From Nocardia jejuensis NBRC 103114 (lineage in GTDB: Bacteria; Actinomycetota; Actinomycetes; Mycobacteriales; Mycobacteriaceae), in assembly GCF_001613145.1 (NCBI RefSeq), contig NZ_BDBU01000019.1, positions 275,245 through 339,244 of the forward strand: a stretch of 64,000 nucleotides of DNA, read 5' to 3'. Numbering within the stretch: position 1 is the stretch's first letter; every line of letters starts with the position of its first letter. Position numbers and translations under genes: made by a program. This document shows positions 9,170 through 17,069 of this stretch, in pieces. The notes under the pieces were generated by a model that was not told the DNA's origin, made no database searches, and saw only the letters and a program-made list of their open reading frames with translations.

Positions 9170-10201
9170 GTGGACACCGGGTACGCGACAGTGGACGTGG
9201 ACACGTCTGTTGTCTCGGCGGCTGATCGGATCGATTACTGGAGCGTCCACAGTCGGATGAACCAGGGCGACATGCGACTGAGCTTCGTGAGCCCGCAACA
9301 GTTCGCCGGAACCATGTGTGTGCAGCGCGGCGGCGGATTTCAGTTTGTCGATGCGACAGCCGACGCGGTCGATTACATCAGAACACGCCGACAGGCGCTC
9401 TGCGATGACTACGGGGCCGCTCTTCTCATCGTCTCGCACGGTGCCGACGTCGTGATCAGCCATGGCGACAACGAGATCGGGGTTCCCTGCGGTCGGCTCG
9501 GTTTGCTGGACATGGGACGTCCGCTGTGTGTGTCGATTCCCTCCGGTACACGTGTTTGGGCGATAGGCGTTCCCGGGGAGTATGTACCTCGCGGTACGTT
9601 CCGGGACAACGCCCCGCCGCTCCTCGGCGCGGGTTGTGGTTCCACCGCGGCGGTGCTCGCCCTGTCGCGCACGATATCCGATCACTCGGGCTGCCTGACC
9701 GGCCACGAATTCACCGAGATCAGCGCACGATCGATGGAACTGCTGAATCTCGCACTGCATATACCGAGCAGAGCGGAACAATCGCAGTCCGCCGTCCTTG
9801 CCCACACCGCCCGCTCCTATATCGCGCAGCGCAGCAGCGATCCGCGACTCACCTCCGACTCGGTGGCCGTGCACCTCGGCTGTTCGCGGCGAAAACTGGA
9901 GTACTCGCTGCGCAGCATCGGCGCGCCAGCGCCAGCTCGCTTGATCGCCGACACCCGAGTCGAGCGCGCATACCGAAGGCTGACCGATCCCCAGGAGAAC
10001 GCGTCGATCAGCGAGATCGCCTATGCGTCGGGGTTCGACGCCCTAAGCACCTTCCACCGTGCCTTCGCCCGCCGCTTCGGCAGATCTCCCACCGCGGTAC
10101 GTCGAAGGCAACAGCGCTCACCCGGACCCAGCAGCCTCGCTGATGACCCCCATGCGCAAATCGGGAAGGAGGCTGCGCAAAATGCGCAAAAAATACTCTG
10201 A
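9170..10201 (+). CDS. AraC-family transcriptional regulator
   Basis: The GTG at 9170 is preceded by GGGAGG at ideal spacing, giving 343 residues, a normal length for AraC regulators with an AraC_binding_2-type N-terminal domain. Residues 1-190 form the beta-rich sensing domain. The C-terminal 100 residues hold two helix-turn-helix units: SDSVAVHLGCSRRKLEYSL, and ISEIAYASGFDALSTFHRAF ahead of FGRSPTAVRR, the canonical second unit. It probably controls a nearby operon. The next gene encodes a secreted protein on the same strand. Confidence 0.8.
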   Translation: MDTGYATVDVDTSVVSAADRIDYWSVHSRMNQGDMRLSFVSPQQFAGTMCVQRGGGFQFVDATADAVDYIRTRRQALCDDYGAALLIVSHGADVVISHGDNEIGVPCGRLGLLDMGRPLCVSIPSGTRVWAIGVPGEYVPRGTFRDNAPPLLGAGCGSTAAVLALSRTISDHSGCLTGHEFTEISARSMELLNLALHIPSRAEQSQSAVLAHTARSYIAQRSSDPRLTSDSVAVHLGCSRRKLEYSLRSIGAPAPARLIADTRVERAYRRLTDPQENASISEIAYASGFDALSTFHRAFARRFGRSPTAVRRRQQRSPGPSSLADDPHAQIGKEAAQNAQKIL

Positions 10202-10264
10202 CCTGCCAATACTCTGAGATCGAGGCCACGAGAGGCACCCTCGGATTCGGAAGTTGGGTTAACA

Positions 10265-10666
10265 ATGTTCGGTTCCACACGTGAATTGAAACGAGAGGTC
10301 GGTGCGACCTTGCCCTCGCGAGCGAGACCGATTGGCCGTGCTGACAATTGGACAAGGGGGGCCATTCGTACGCGAGTACTTCGCCGCGTCGGCGTGCTCT
10401 GTGTTACCGCCTCAGTCGGTCTCGGCATCGGCGTGTTCGGCATGGGTACCGCGGCAGCGTGGCCTTGGCCTGCGGGTGTCTCGTGTGGATACGACAGCTT
10501 CCACGTCGGCGACATCTATTACACCCATGACCATGTGCAAGATCCTGGCAATGTCCAGTGGTATCGCGTCACTCGGGACGCCTATTTCCCCGTGGGCCGC
10601 GCGATGGACAAAACCAACGTCTGGGGTTCGGACAACTGGACCTCTTGCCCGTTCCCGGAGGGTTAG
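10265..10666 (+). CDS. Small secreted protein
   Basis: The 133-residue product has a basic N-region, a hydrophobic stretch (VGVLCVTASVGLGIGVFGMG) and a likely signal peptidase site after TAAA at about residue 65. That leaves a mature domain of about 68 residues rich in Trp and Tyr, with two cysteines (VSCGYDS and WTSCPF) that could form a disulfide. The N-region is long, so the true start may lie downstream of 10265. Mycobacteriales secrete many such small proteins. I do not recognise this one. Confidence 0.55.
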   Translation: MFGSTRELKREVGATLPSRARPIGRADNWTRGAIRTRVLRRVGVLCVTASVGLGIGVFGMGTAAAWPWPAGVSCGYDSFHVGDIYYTHDHVQDPGNVQWYRVTRDAYFPVGRAMDKTNVWGSDNWTSCPFPEG

Positions 10667-10972
10667 CCAGAGGCCGGAACGCATGTCCGGCGGTCGTCGT
10701 CGCGCCTTGGTCCGGAATTCGACGTGGTCCAATGGTGATGGGTGAACCTCCTTGTGTTGCTGTGATCGACCGTGGTCCGAGAGTATTCAGGGACGAAACC
10801 CTCTGTGCCGCAACGGTCGAACGCCGGGTCACGGCGGGTGATTCGACGCGACGGATCACATGCTCACGGTGTTGGTCACCGGCGGCGTTCGCCGCGGCGG
10901 GTGGTTTCGGTGCTGGCGTGGCCGAGGCGTTTGCGGGACGACAGATCAGCGCGGGTGACGAGTCCGATATGG

Positions 10973-11003
10973 CTACCTAGGTAGATAGATATCTAGCTAG
11001 CTA
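10973..11003. promoter_or_regulatory. Three consecutive palindromes rich in TAG/CTA
   Basis: CTACCTAGGTAG (10973-10984), TAGATATCTA (10986-10995) and TAGCTAGCTA (10994-11003) are perfect palindromes in a row, AT-rich in a very GC-rich setting. They carry stop codons in all frames on both strands. The surrounding gap (10667-11303) has no convincing gene. The run could be an operator, a recombination site or a replication/partition signal. Confidence 0.4.
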
Positions 11004-11200
11004 TCACGGCCCGGCCACCGCCGCAACCCGTCCACACCCGGTTTCGGGGTGAAGGCCGAAGGCCTGGGAATGTACGGATCCCTGCTGCACTCGAGCGATT
11101 CCATGGCGTGGAGCAAAGCGGCGTTGTACGACGCGCCCTTGCCCGGGTGCGCCCACAAGTCGTGCTCGAACTGCCCGCGGTACGCGATGCGCTGGCGCAC
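10997..11200 (-). CDS. Possible small hypothetical protein
   Basis: A 67-residue minus-strand frame from a GTG start has a credible composition (QFEHDLWAHPGKGASYNAAL) and ends inside the palindrome cluster. There is no clear ribosome binding site and no family I know, so it may be chance. Confidence 0.25.
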   Translation of the reverse strand: MRQRIAYRGQFEHDLWAHPGKGASYNAALLHAMESLECSRDPYIPRPSAFTPKPGVDGLRRWPGRDS

Positions 11201-11303
11201 GCACGTAGTGGCCGCGGCCGCCGCGCACGCGCGCCATCCCCGCGGGATTCAAATGAGCCTGTTCACCGCAGCGTGAGTCGATCACCGAAGAACGCGAAGC
11301 CGG

Positions 11304-11666
11304 TTACAACCTGCGGATCGTCCGGCTGACCTCCGCGACGAAACCGAGCGTTTGCGCCGCCGCGTCGAGCTCCGCATCATCGGGCCGATCACCACTGCTC
11401 GTGCCGGCGACAGCGGGCCCGGCGGTGCGACGGTAGGTCAGGACATGGCCGAGGAACGGGTGCCCGGTGCGCGCGTACAGGCTCATGAGAGTGTCTGTGT
11501 CCGTGCGGCATTCATCGCTGATCGGAGTAAGACCCAGCTCGTCGTACAGCACGACCTGCAACTGCGGGCACTCCCGCAGCGGGACCGCTCGTGCGATCAT
11601 CGCGTAGGCGGCATTCTGTGCGACGGCGGCAGCGTCGTCTGCGATCGGCATGAGCCCATCATGCAC
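11304..11666 (-). CDS. Hypothetical protein
   Basis: A 120-residue soluble protein, helical at the N-terminus (ADDAAAVAQNAAYAMIARA) with a strand-rich centre (CPQLQVVLYDELGLTPISDE). An alternative start is the internal Met at 11651. It lies 22 bp downstream of another small minus-strand gene and may be in an operon with it. No family recognised. Confidence 0.45.
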   Translation of the reverse strand: MHDGLMPIADDAAAVAQNAAYAMIARAVPLRECPQLQVVLYDELGLTPISDECRTDTDTLMSLYARTGHPFLGHVLTYRRTAGPAVAGTSSGDRPDDAELDAAAQTLGFVAEVSRTIRRL

Positions 11667-11688
11667 GACCGGTCGTGGCGGTCACGAC

Positions 11689-11871
11689 CTATTCCAGGTC
11701 CCCGGGCTGCCACGCGTAACCGGTTCGGCGCCACCGCGTCGTCCGTATCGGCGGCAGTGGAATACCGTTGCGCCACATCACATATCGCATGTATGCCACG
11801 CGAAGCTGTTCGCGCAGGTCGTCCGGGCGGATTCCCCGGGCCCGCAACTCTTCGCGCTCATCGAAGTCCAT
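11689..11871 (-). CDS. Small basic hypothetical protein
   Basis: A 60-residue product read from ATG 11871 (MDFDEREELRARGIRPDDLR) with a helical N-terminus and a basic, Trp-rich C-terminus (YVMWRNGIPLPP, RRTGYAWQPG). The ribosome binding site is weak, so the start is uncertain; the frame is open upstream to 11994. Function unknown. Confidence 0.4.
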   Translation of the reverse strand: MDFDEREELRARGIRPDDLREQLRVAYMRYVMWRNGIPLPPIRTTRWRRTGYAWQPGDLE

Positions 11872-12028
11872 ACCCGTATTCGACGCACACACCGCCGAAC
11901 GGTTCCCAGCGAGTTCGTGAGCGCGCGGCGGATGCGCGTTCGTGGGACAGATACGAACGTTTTCGCCCAGTCCACCGCGCGCGATCGGCGGCAACGTAGT
12001 GCGTTCTGTGTTGCGGCATGATTGGCGG

Positions 12029-12388
12029 ATGGAGTTTCAGCTCGCGGTGTCGGCTCCGCCCGACAGCCACCGGTTCACCATCGTGATCGAGCCGGAGGCA
12101 ATGCAATACGAGTTTCCAGGGGAAGGCAAAGTCGTCCTCGCCTTCCGCGGACCCGATGCGATGCTGGCCGAACTCAGCCATTACCCCGATACGGTGGTCA
12201 TCTGGCGGCCGGCCGACACTCAGGTCTGGGCTACCACCGCCGACGGGAGATCCGAGCAGATCGCCGGATTCGCAGACAATCCTGCGCCTGGCCTCGACAC
12301 CGGTGGAAAGCCACTGGATCGCCCACTACGTCAATCACTTGAATCAATCTTCTACAGCCAGCCCGCAGACCACGATCCCTCGCACTGA
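12029..12388 (+). CDS. Hypothetical protein
   Basis: A 119-residue soluble protein starting MEFQLAVSAPPDSHRFTIVI, with a beta-rich first half. It is divergent from the small minus-strand gene at 11871, and the 157 bp between them is the only space for promoters. No motif recognised. Confidence 0.45.
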   Translation: MEFQLAVSAPPDSHRFTIVIEPEAMQYEFPGEGKVVLAFRGPDAMLAELSHYPDTVVIWRPADTQVWATTADGRSEQIAGFADNPAPGLDTGGKPLDRPLRQSLESIFYSQPADHDPSH

Positions 12389-12507
12389 CGTACTGCCATT
12401 CGCGAATGACACCGTCCACCAGCCCAGCACGGTCACCTTCGAGCTGCCCACCCCTCGATCCCGTAACCCGAGGAGGACCGAACCGTGTTCTCTCGGAACA
12501 GGTTCGG

Positions 12508-12885
12508 TCACCACAGTGGTGGATCCGGTGGGCATTCGCACGCCCCGTCCTTCCACCACCCGCACCACACGCACGGGATCGGCAACGCCGCGAACACCCC
12601 GCTCCCGAGCCACTGATTGGCCACCCGCCCCGGCGTCCGAATCAACGGCGGATCCCCCAGATCCACCATGATCACCCGATCGGTCTCCCCGCGCGCGAGC
12701 GCGGCCGCCGCCAAATGCGCGATATCGGTGATCGGCACCGCGATCGCGGCCGGGCGTACCCGGGACATGGGCAAGAGCCCGGTCGGAGCCGTCTCAGCGA
12801 CGGCGTCCTCCGGCTCGTCTTCGTCGCCGAGCCCCGCGACCACACGATCAGCATCGCACGCGTCACCAGCGCGCGTCCACGCCAC
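12508..12885 (-). CDS. Hypothetical protein with Cys/Trp-rich C-terminus
   Basis: A 125-residue protein. The middle (AAIAVPITDIAHLAAAALAR, RVIMVDLGDPPLI) alternates strands and helices, and the end (CVWCGWWKDGACECPP) contains four Cys that could bind a metal. It is the last gene of a minus-strand run of small genes (13788 to 12508). Function unknown. Confidence 0.45.
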   Translation of the reverse strand: MAWTRAGDACDADRVVAGLGDEDEPEDAVAETAPTGLLPMSRVRPAAIAVPITDIAHLAAAALARGETDRVIMVDLGDPPLIRTPGRVANQWLGSGVFAALPIPCVWCGWWKDGACECPPDPPLW

Positions 12886-12912
12886 AATCGGCGTTGACCT
12901 GCACCGATCTGA

Positions 12913-13140
12913 TCAGAAGAGGCGGTCCGGGCCCGGTCGGCGGGGCGGTGCGGGGCGGTCGCGGACCTGCTGGTGTGCGATACGGCCACGGCGATCCAGT
13001 TCTGCGCTGATCGCGTCCTCGACCTCGGCGGCCTGGCGCGTCCAGTAGACGATTTCCTTCGGATCGGTCGCCTTGCTCAGCTCGTCGAGGATCTCCTCGC
13101 GGTTATCGCGTAGATCCTCGAGCTTGTCGATGCCCATCAT
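12913..13140 (-). CDS. Small helical hypothetical protein
   Basis: A 75-residue protein that is largely charged helix (MMGIDKLEDLRDNREEILDE and so on), likely a short coiled coil. It lies 10 bp after the PIN-like gene (stop at 13151) and is probably co-transcribed with it. A regulatory or structural role with its upstream partners is possible but not shown. Confidence 0.45.
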   Translation of the reverse strand: MMGIDKLEDLRDNREEILDELSKATDPKEIVYWTRQAAEVEDAISAELDRRGRIAHQQVRDRPAPPRRPGPDRLF

Positions 13141-13150
13141 GACCTCACGA

Positions 13151-13558
13151 TCAGGGCAACTCGTCCACCAGCACCCGCGGATCCAGCTCCCGCAAGACCG
13201 GTCCCCGACTGGTCAACACCGGATAGTCGCGTCCGACTCCCGCGGCCGCGACCTGCGCCGCGGACAACCCCTCGCGCACCTGCGGGGCGGCGGCCAGCAC
13301 TTCCGAGACCACGATCGCACCGGCCTGGTCCAAGTCCAGGACCACGGTGTTCGGCAGCCCGAGGAGCACATCGAGCACCGCGCGCTTGTCCGCAGGCACC
13401 AGTGCGCGTGCCTCGGCCAGTGCGGTGGTGGGTATCAAGATGACGCTGTTGAGTTCGATACTCGCGAAACCCACCGCGAGGGCATACGGGGCTTGCTGAG
13501 CCCACGCGATCACCGCAGCGCGGTCGAATACCACGCCGCCCACAGCAGCTGAGCTCAT
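13151..13558 (-). CDS. PIN-like domain protein (possible VapC-type)
   Basis: The 135-residue protein resembles a PIN fold: VVFDRAAVIAWAQ (first acidic residue on strand 1), VILIPTTALAEAR (second acidic residue after strand 2) and VVLDLDQAGAIVVSEVLA (third). The fourth acidic site is unclear. Its ATG overlaps the stop of the upstream 77-residue gene (ATGA). That arrangement, a small gene coupled to a PIN-like gene, is what a VapBC toxin-antitoxin pair looks like, but the upstream protein lacks a recognisable DNA-binding motif. I call it PIN-like only. Confidence 0.4.
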   Translation of the reverse strand: MSSAAVGGVVFDRAAVIAWAQQAPYALAVGFASIELNSVILIPTTALAEARALVPADKRAVLDVLLGLPNTVVLDLDQAGAIVVSEVLAAAPQVREGLSAAQVAAAGVGRDYPVLTSRGPVLRELDPRVLVDELP

Positions 13559-13788
13559 GCGGCGCCGACGTGCGGCGTACCCGACCCGCCTTCCGGGTCG
13601 TGCCCGAACAGCCTGTAGGCCCGCTCGAGGGAAGCCGGATCGACCTTCCCACCGGCCAGGCGGGTGATCGCGGCCAAGGCCTCGTCCCGCTCGGCCGCGT
13701 TCGGAGCAGGCGCGGCCGCGTCCAGCGCGGAGCGCAGCTGTTGCACTACCTCCTGCGGCAGCGACATGTGCATGTCCCGATCGGTCAT
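13555..13788 (-). CDS. Small partner of the PIN-like protein
   Basis: A 77-residue helical protein (MTDRDMHMSLPQEVVQQLRS, then LDAAAPAPNAAERDEALAAI) translationally coupled to the PIN-like gene by a 4-bp overlap. It could be an antitoxin or a chaperone-like partner. No DNA-binding fold is visible. Confidence 0.4.
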   Translation of the reverse strand: MTDRDMHMSLPQEVVQQLRSALDAAAPAPNAAERDEALAAITRLAGGKVDPASLERAYRLFGHDPEGGSGTPHVGAA

Positions 13789-13908
13789 GCCCACCAGCGT
13801 ATCGGCCCACGCCAGCCAGCGAAACCCACACCACACGCAAGGGGCGCCGGGTGTTCACCACACCACGCGGGGCCCGGACGCTTCCCCGCTCCCGGGCCCC
13901 GCGCGGTG

Positions 13909-14121
13909 TCACGCCGGATCGGCCGGCACCAGATACGCGATCGGCGTGCGGAACGGATACCGGCCCGCCGCCGCTCTGCCCGCGACGTCCTCATCCTCGC
14001 CCGAATACGCCTCTACCGCTTGGACCAGCACGTACGTGTCGCCCTCGACCGGATCTTCCCTCACCTCGACCACACTCACCGCACCGGCTGTTGGTCGCAC
14101 TCGATCACCCTTGGACACCAT
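13909..14121 (-). CDS. Small SH3-like hypothetical protein
   Basis: A 70-residue protein from ATG 14121 (MVSKGDRVRPTAGAVSVVEV...) with alternating short strands, like small SH3-type beta barrels. It is divergent from the gene at 14144, with only 22 bp between the starts. Function unknown. Confidence 0.4.
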   Translation of the reverse strand: MVSKGDRVRPTAGAVSVVEVREDPVEGDTYVLVQAVEAYSGEDEDVAGRAAAGRYPFRTPIAYLVPADPA

Positions 14122-14143
14122 GACGGCGAGAATAATCGAACAT

Positions 14144-14479
14144 ATGTCCGATATGGTGCAGGGCGTGGCGGACAATCGCGAACCCCGGCACTACCGCCCG
14201 ATCTACGTCGCCGAGGGCCGCGTCGTGGATCCGGGCGCACTCGTGAAACTCCCGGACGGACGCTACGTCGAACCGCAACTGGTGCGCTGCGCCAACGGAC
14301 ACAACGTGCTCGCGCCCGGAGCCGCGCTCATCGGCTGGCTGTCGTGCCCGGTTCCAGGCATGCGAGGGGGTCACCGGCTTACGCGATGCCGCTGTGGCGC
14401 AGTGGATTACAGGCCCCCGCTGGATCCGGACTGTCCGTGTCAGCGCGACCCGTACCGGGCTCCGGAGTTCACGCAGTAG
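14144..14479 (+). CDS. Zinc-ribbon hypothetical protein
   Basis: A 111-residue protein with conserved-looking Cys/His positions (CANGH, then CRCG, then CPC near the end), suggesting one zinc site. It converges with the methyltransferase gene at 14569. No enzymatic motif. It may be a small nucleic-acid-binding or structural protein. Confidence 0.45.
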   Translation: MSDMVQGVADNREPRHYRPIYVAEGRVVDPGALVKLPDGRYVEPQLVRCANGHNVLAPGAALIGWLSCPVPGMRGGHRLTRCRCGAVDYRPPLDPDCPCQRDPYRAPEFTQ

Positions 14480-14568
14480 TCGAATCCCCTGAACGCTGCT
14501 GGTTACCACGAGGGAGGCAGGTCCTCGAACACTCTTCTCCTCGTCTCGAGGACCCCGGGAACAGCACG

Positions 14569-15303
14569 TCACTGCCTAGCCAGTACCACCAGATACCGCG
14601 CGCCTTCGCGCTGCACCGATTCCAGTGTCCAGGGCGTGGAGGCCACCACCGCCTCGAGTTCATCGATCGTGGCCATCCAGAAGTCGAACCACGCCGTGGT
14701 GGTAGCGCGGTGGCGCAGGCGCAGATGCAATTGTCCGCCCAGGCGGCCCTCGCGCAGGTTGCGTTCGTAGTAGCGCTGGTGGGCATCGTCAGAGCTCACG
14801 TAGGGGTCGGTGCCGAGACCGAACAGCCGTGCGCCCGGCGCGGTGAAAGCTGCTGTCGTGGTGAGGAATTGGGTAGCAGCGGCGGGACTGCCGAGAAAAC
14901 CCAGCGTGCCCCCCAACACCAGGACAGAGGAGAACATCGTCGATTGCGCGGGCAGATCACCGACGCTCCCCAGGAAGCTGTGCCTGACCCCGCGCCGACG
15001 ACACACCTCGATCGCGGCCGGCGAATGGTCCACGCACAGCACGTCCAGGCCACGATCCTGCAGCTCCAGCGCGGCGCGCCCCGCCCCCGCACCCACGTCC
15101 AGGACGCGACCACCGCAGCGGTCGATCGCGTACCGTTCCAGCTCCGGCCACTGCGAGTACGGCTGGAAGTAGCGGTCGATAGGCCGGGCGGTGATGTATC
15201 CGTCGTCGCGTTCGGTGATCTCGCAGATACCGCCGACCTCGTGCTCGTCCAGCAGTGCTTGCCCGAACACGTCGCTTCCGACAGGGATCCGGTCCTGGCT
15301 CAT
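14569..15303 (-). CDS. Class I SAM-dependent methyltransferase
   Basis: A 244-residue Rossmann methyltransferase. Motif I is RVLDVGAGAGRAALEL at about residues 65-80, followed by the acidic end of strand 2 (VLCVDHSP). FSSVLVLGGTLGFLG is the post-II/III region. It is the last gene of the peptide-biosynthesis operon, 39 bp after the PIG-L deacetylase gene. AAGGA lies 9 nt before ATG 15303, and a GTG one codon earlier is an alternative start. The substrate is unknown; by context it could O- or N-methylate the modified peptide or its sugar. Confidence 0.75.
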   Translation of the reverse strand: MSQDRIPVGSDVFGQALLDEHEVGGICEITERDDGYITARPIDRYFQPYSQWPELERYAIDRCGGRVLDVGAGAGRAALELQDRGLDVLCVDHSPAAIEVCRRRGVRHSFLGSVGDLPAQSTMFSSVLVLGGTLGFLGSPAAATQFLTTTAAFTAPGARLFGLGTDPYVSSDDAHQRYYERNLREGRLGGQLHLRLRHRATTTAWFDFWMATIDELEAVVASTPWTLESVQREGARYLVVLARQ

Positions 15304-15342
15304 CACAAGAAGTCCTTCTATCCGGTTGCCGCAGCAGGGGTT

Positions 15343-16062
15343 TCAGGCACGTACACGAAGGCAGTGGAACGCCTCGGCGAAGGCGTATCCGCTTTGTGCT
15401 CCCCGCACGGCCGCCAGCGCGCGCAGCGCGTGTTCGGAGCGGGTGTGCGGGTGCGGTCGGCATTGACTGGCGTGCGCTGCCAGGCCGCCGATTTTGCGGT
15501 CGAGGTCGTGTTCGCTCAATTCCACGAACATCTGCGGTGCGGGCCCGGGACGACCGCCGTTCCAGCAGTCGCCGACCTCTTCATAGCCCGGCACCAGACT
15601 CGGCTGGTGCCGGTAGGTATCAGGGCCTGGACGCAGCGCCGTGATCGCCGCGGTCCCGAGAGCGGCATGATCCTGGTTGTAGCTGGACGGGTCCGGGATC
15701 GCCACGACGGTCGGGGCCAGCGCCGCCAGCGACAACGGATGCTCACCGCGTTCGATCAGGCCGATCAATTCCGCACGCGGCACGGTGTCCAGGCGCAGGT
15801 TGTAGTCCTGCCCGGGCAAGGCCAGGTGGCTGCCGGTCAACGGCCAGAAAGCGTGCGCGCGGCGCATTTCCTCGCGGCGCTGGGCCGCGCTCGAGCCCCC
15901 GGCCTCGGAGAAGTCCGCGATATCGGCGATCGTCACCCACAGCACGAACACGCGCCCGCCCGCACCGAGTACACGGCTGATCAATCCCCCGCAGCCGATC
16001 GCCTCGTCATCGGGATGCAGAGCCAGAACCAGCAGAGTGTGTCGAGCCCAATCCACGAACAT
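15343..16062 (-). CDS. PIG-L family deacetylase
   Basis: The 239-residue enzyme carries the family's zinc motif HPDDE at residues 16-20, and NQDH at 129-132 in place of the usual HPDH. PIG-L enzymes remove N-acetyl from GlcNAc-containing substrates, as in GPI, mycothiol and aminosugar pathways. Together with the upstream sugar epimerase this hints that an aminosugar is made or unmasked here. ATG 16062 is preceded by GGAG; a GTG at 16095 is the other candidate. A strong hairpin separates it from the epimerase gene, so it may be expressed at a lower level than the upstream genes. Confidence 0.75.
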   Translation of the reverse strand: MFVDWARHTLLVLALHPDDEAIGCGGLISRVLGAGGRVFVLWVTIADIADFSEAGGSSAAQRREEMRRAHAFWPLTGSHLALPGQDYNLRLDTVPRAELIGLIERGEHPLSLAALAPTVVAIPDPSSYNQDHAALGTAAITALRPGPDTYRHQPSLVPGYEEVGDCWNGGRPGPAPQMFVELSEHDLDRKIGGLAAHASQCRPHPHTRSEHALRALAAVRGAQSGYAFAEAFHCLRVRA

Positions 16063-16098
16063 GATGCTCCGATCCGAGATCGCAGGCCTCCTCACACA

Positions 16099-16143
16099 CG
16101 TCGAGGCTCAACCCCACCCTTGAGGGGGGGTCGAGCCTCGACG
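16099..16143 (-). terminator. Strong hairpin between epimerase and deacetylase genes
   Basis: A perfect 11-bp inverted repeat (16099-16109 with 16133-16143) encloses a 23-nt loop that can itself fold through its C-rich and G-rich halves. It lies 9 bp after the epimerase stop and before the next gene on the same strand. It could be a terminator, a partial attenuator or an RNA-stabilising hairpin. Confidence 0.6.
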
Positions 16144-16151
16144 ACGGTGGT

Positions 16152-17069
16152 CTAGGCCGTGAGTTGCTGATAGGTCAGGGCGATGCCTTCGGCGATACTG
16201 GTGCTCGAATGCCACCCCAGCTCACGAGCGGCCAAGCCCGAATCCAGGGCACCGTGCTTCCACTCCCCCGCCCGGGCGGGCGCGTGCTCAGCGGTGATGG
16301 CGGTGCCCGCGGCAGCGTTGACCGCCTCCAGCAGTTCCCGCACGCTGGTACCGCGGCCGGTGCCGATGTTCAGCACCGATTCGTTCCCGGTGTACTGCGC
16401 CGCGGCCAAGAACGCGCGCACCACGTCCGCGACATACACGTAATCGCGGGTCTGGGTGCCGTCGCCGAAGATCGTCGGGGTCTGCCCGCGCGCGATCAGA
16501 CCGCAGAAGATCGCGACCACCCCGGCCTCCCCGTGCGGGTCCTGACGCGGCCCGAACGCATTGCCCAGCCGCAGCGACACATGCGCACCACCGTGCAGGC
16601 GGTTGTCCAGGGACAGGTACTGCTCGGCGCAGTACTTCGAGATACCGTACGGGGCTTGGGTTTTGGGTATCTGTGTTTCCGGGGTGGGCATCGGCACGCC
16701 GTCGCCGTACATGGCGCCGCCGGTGGAGGCCATGATGATCCGTGCACCGACCGGGCGGGCGGCCTCGATCAGGTTCATGGTGCCCAGCACGTTGGTGTGC
16801 GCGTCCATCAGCGGCTCGGACACCGAGTGCCGCACGCTGATCTGCGCGGCCAGGTGGAAGATCACCTCGGGTCGCTCGCTCGCCACGATGTCCGCGACCG
16901 CGCCCGCGTCACGAATATCCACCTGATGCAGGGTGACTGTATCGGGCACGCGGGATTTGTCACCGGAGGACAGGTTGTCGATCACGCTGATCCGGTGCCC
17001 GCCCTCCACGAGCCGGTCCAGCAGATGCGAGCCGATGAATCCGGCCCCGCCGGTGATGATTACGCGCAT
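16152..17069 (-). CDS. NAD-dependent sugar-nucleotide epimerase/dehydratase
   Basis: A 305-residue extended short-chain dehydrogenase. The NAD-binding glycine motif GGAGFIG is at residues 7-13, and the catalytic pair Tyr141 and Lys145 lies in YGISKYCAEQ with an upstream STGG. Family members act on UDP- or dTDP-hexoses, often as 4-epimerases of the GalE type. The start overlaps the end of the SUMF1-fold gene by 10 bp, so the two are tightly coupled. No glycosyltransferase is visible in the operon, so the fate of any sugar product is open. Confidence 0.8.
   Translation of the reverse strand: MRVIITGGAGFIGSHLLDRLVEGGHRISVIDNLSSGDKSRVPDTVTLHQVDIRDAGAVADIVASERPEVIFHLAAQISVRHSVSEPLMDAHTNVLGTMNLIEAARPVGARIIMASTGGAMYGDGVPMPTPETQIPKTQAPYGISKYCAEQYLSLDNRLHGGAHVSLRLGNAFGPRQDPHGEAGVVAIFCGLIARGQTPTIFGDGTQTRDYVYVADVVRAFLAAAQYTGNESVLNIGTGRGTSVRELLEAVNAAAGTAITAEHAPARAGEWKHGALDSGLAARELGWHSSTSIAEGIALTYQQLTA

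Noticed and set aside
12344..12613. Minus-strand frame of 89 codons next to the gene at 12508
   Set aside because: It overlaps a better candidate and is composed mostly of Val, Arg and Gly, as expected of a shadow frame.
13570..16155. An 861-codon plus-strand open frame across the methyltransferase and deacetylase genes
   Set aside because: Its translation is arginine/histidine/glutamine-rich without domain signatures. It is the shadow of the minus-strand genes, which carry clear motifs (DVGAGAGR, HPDDE).
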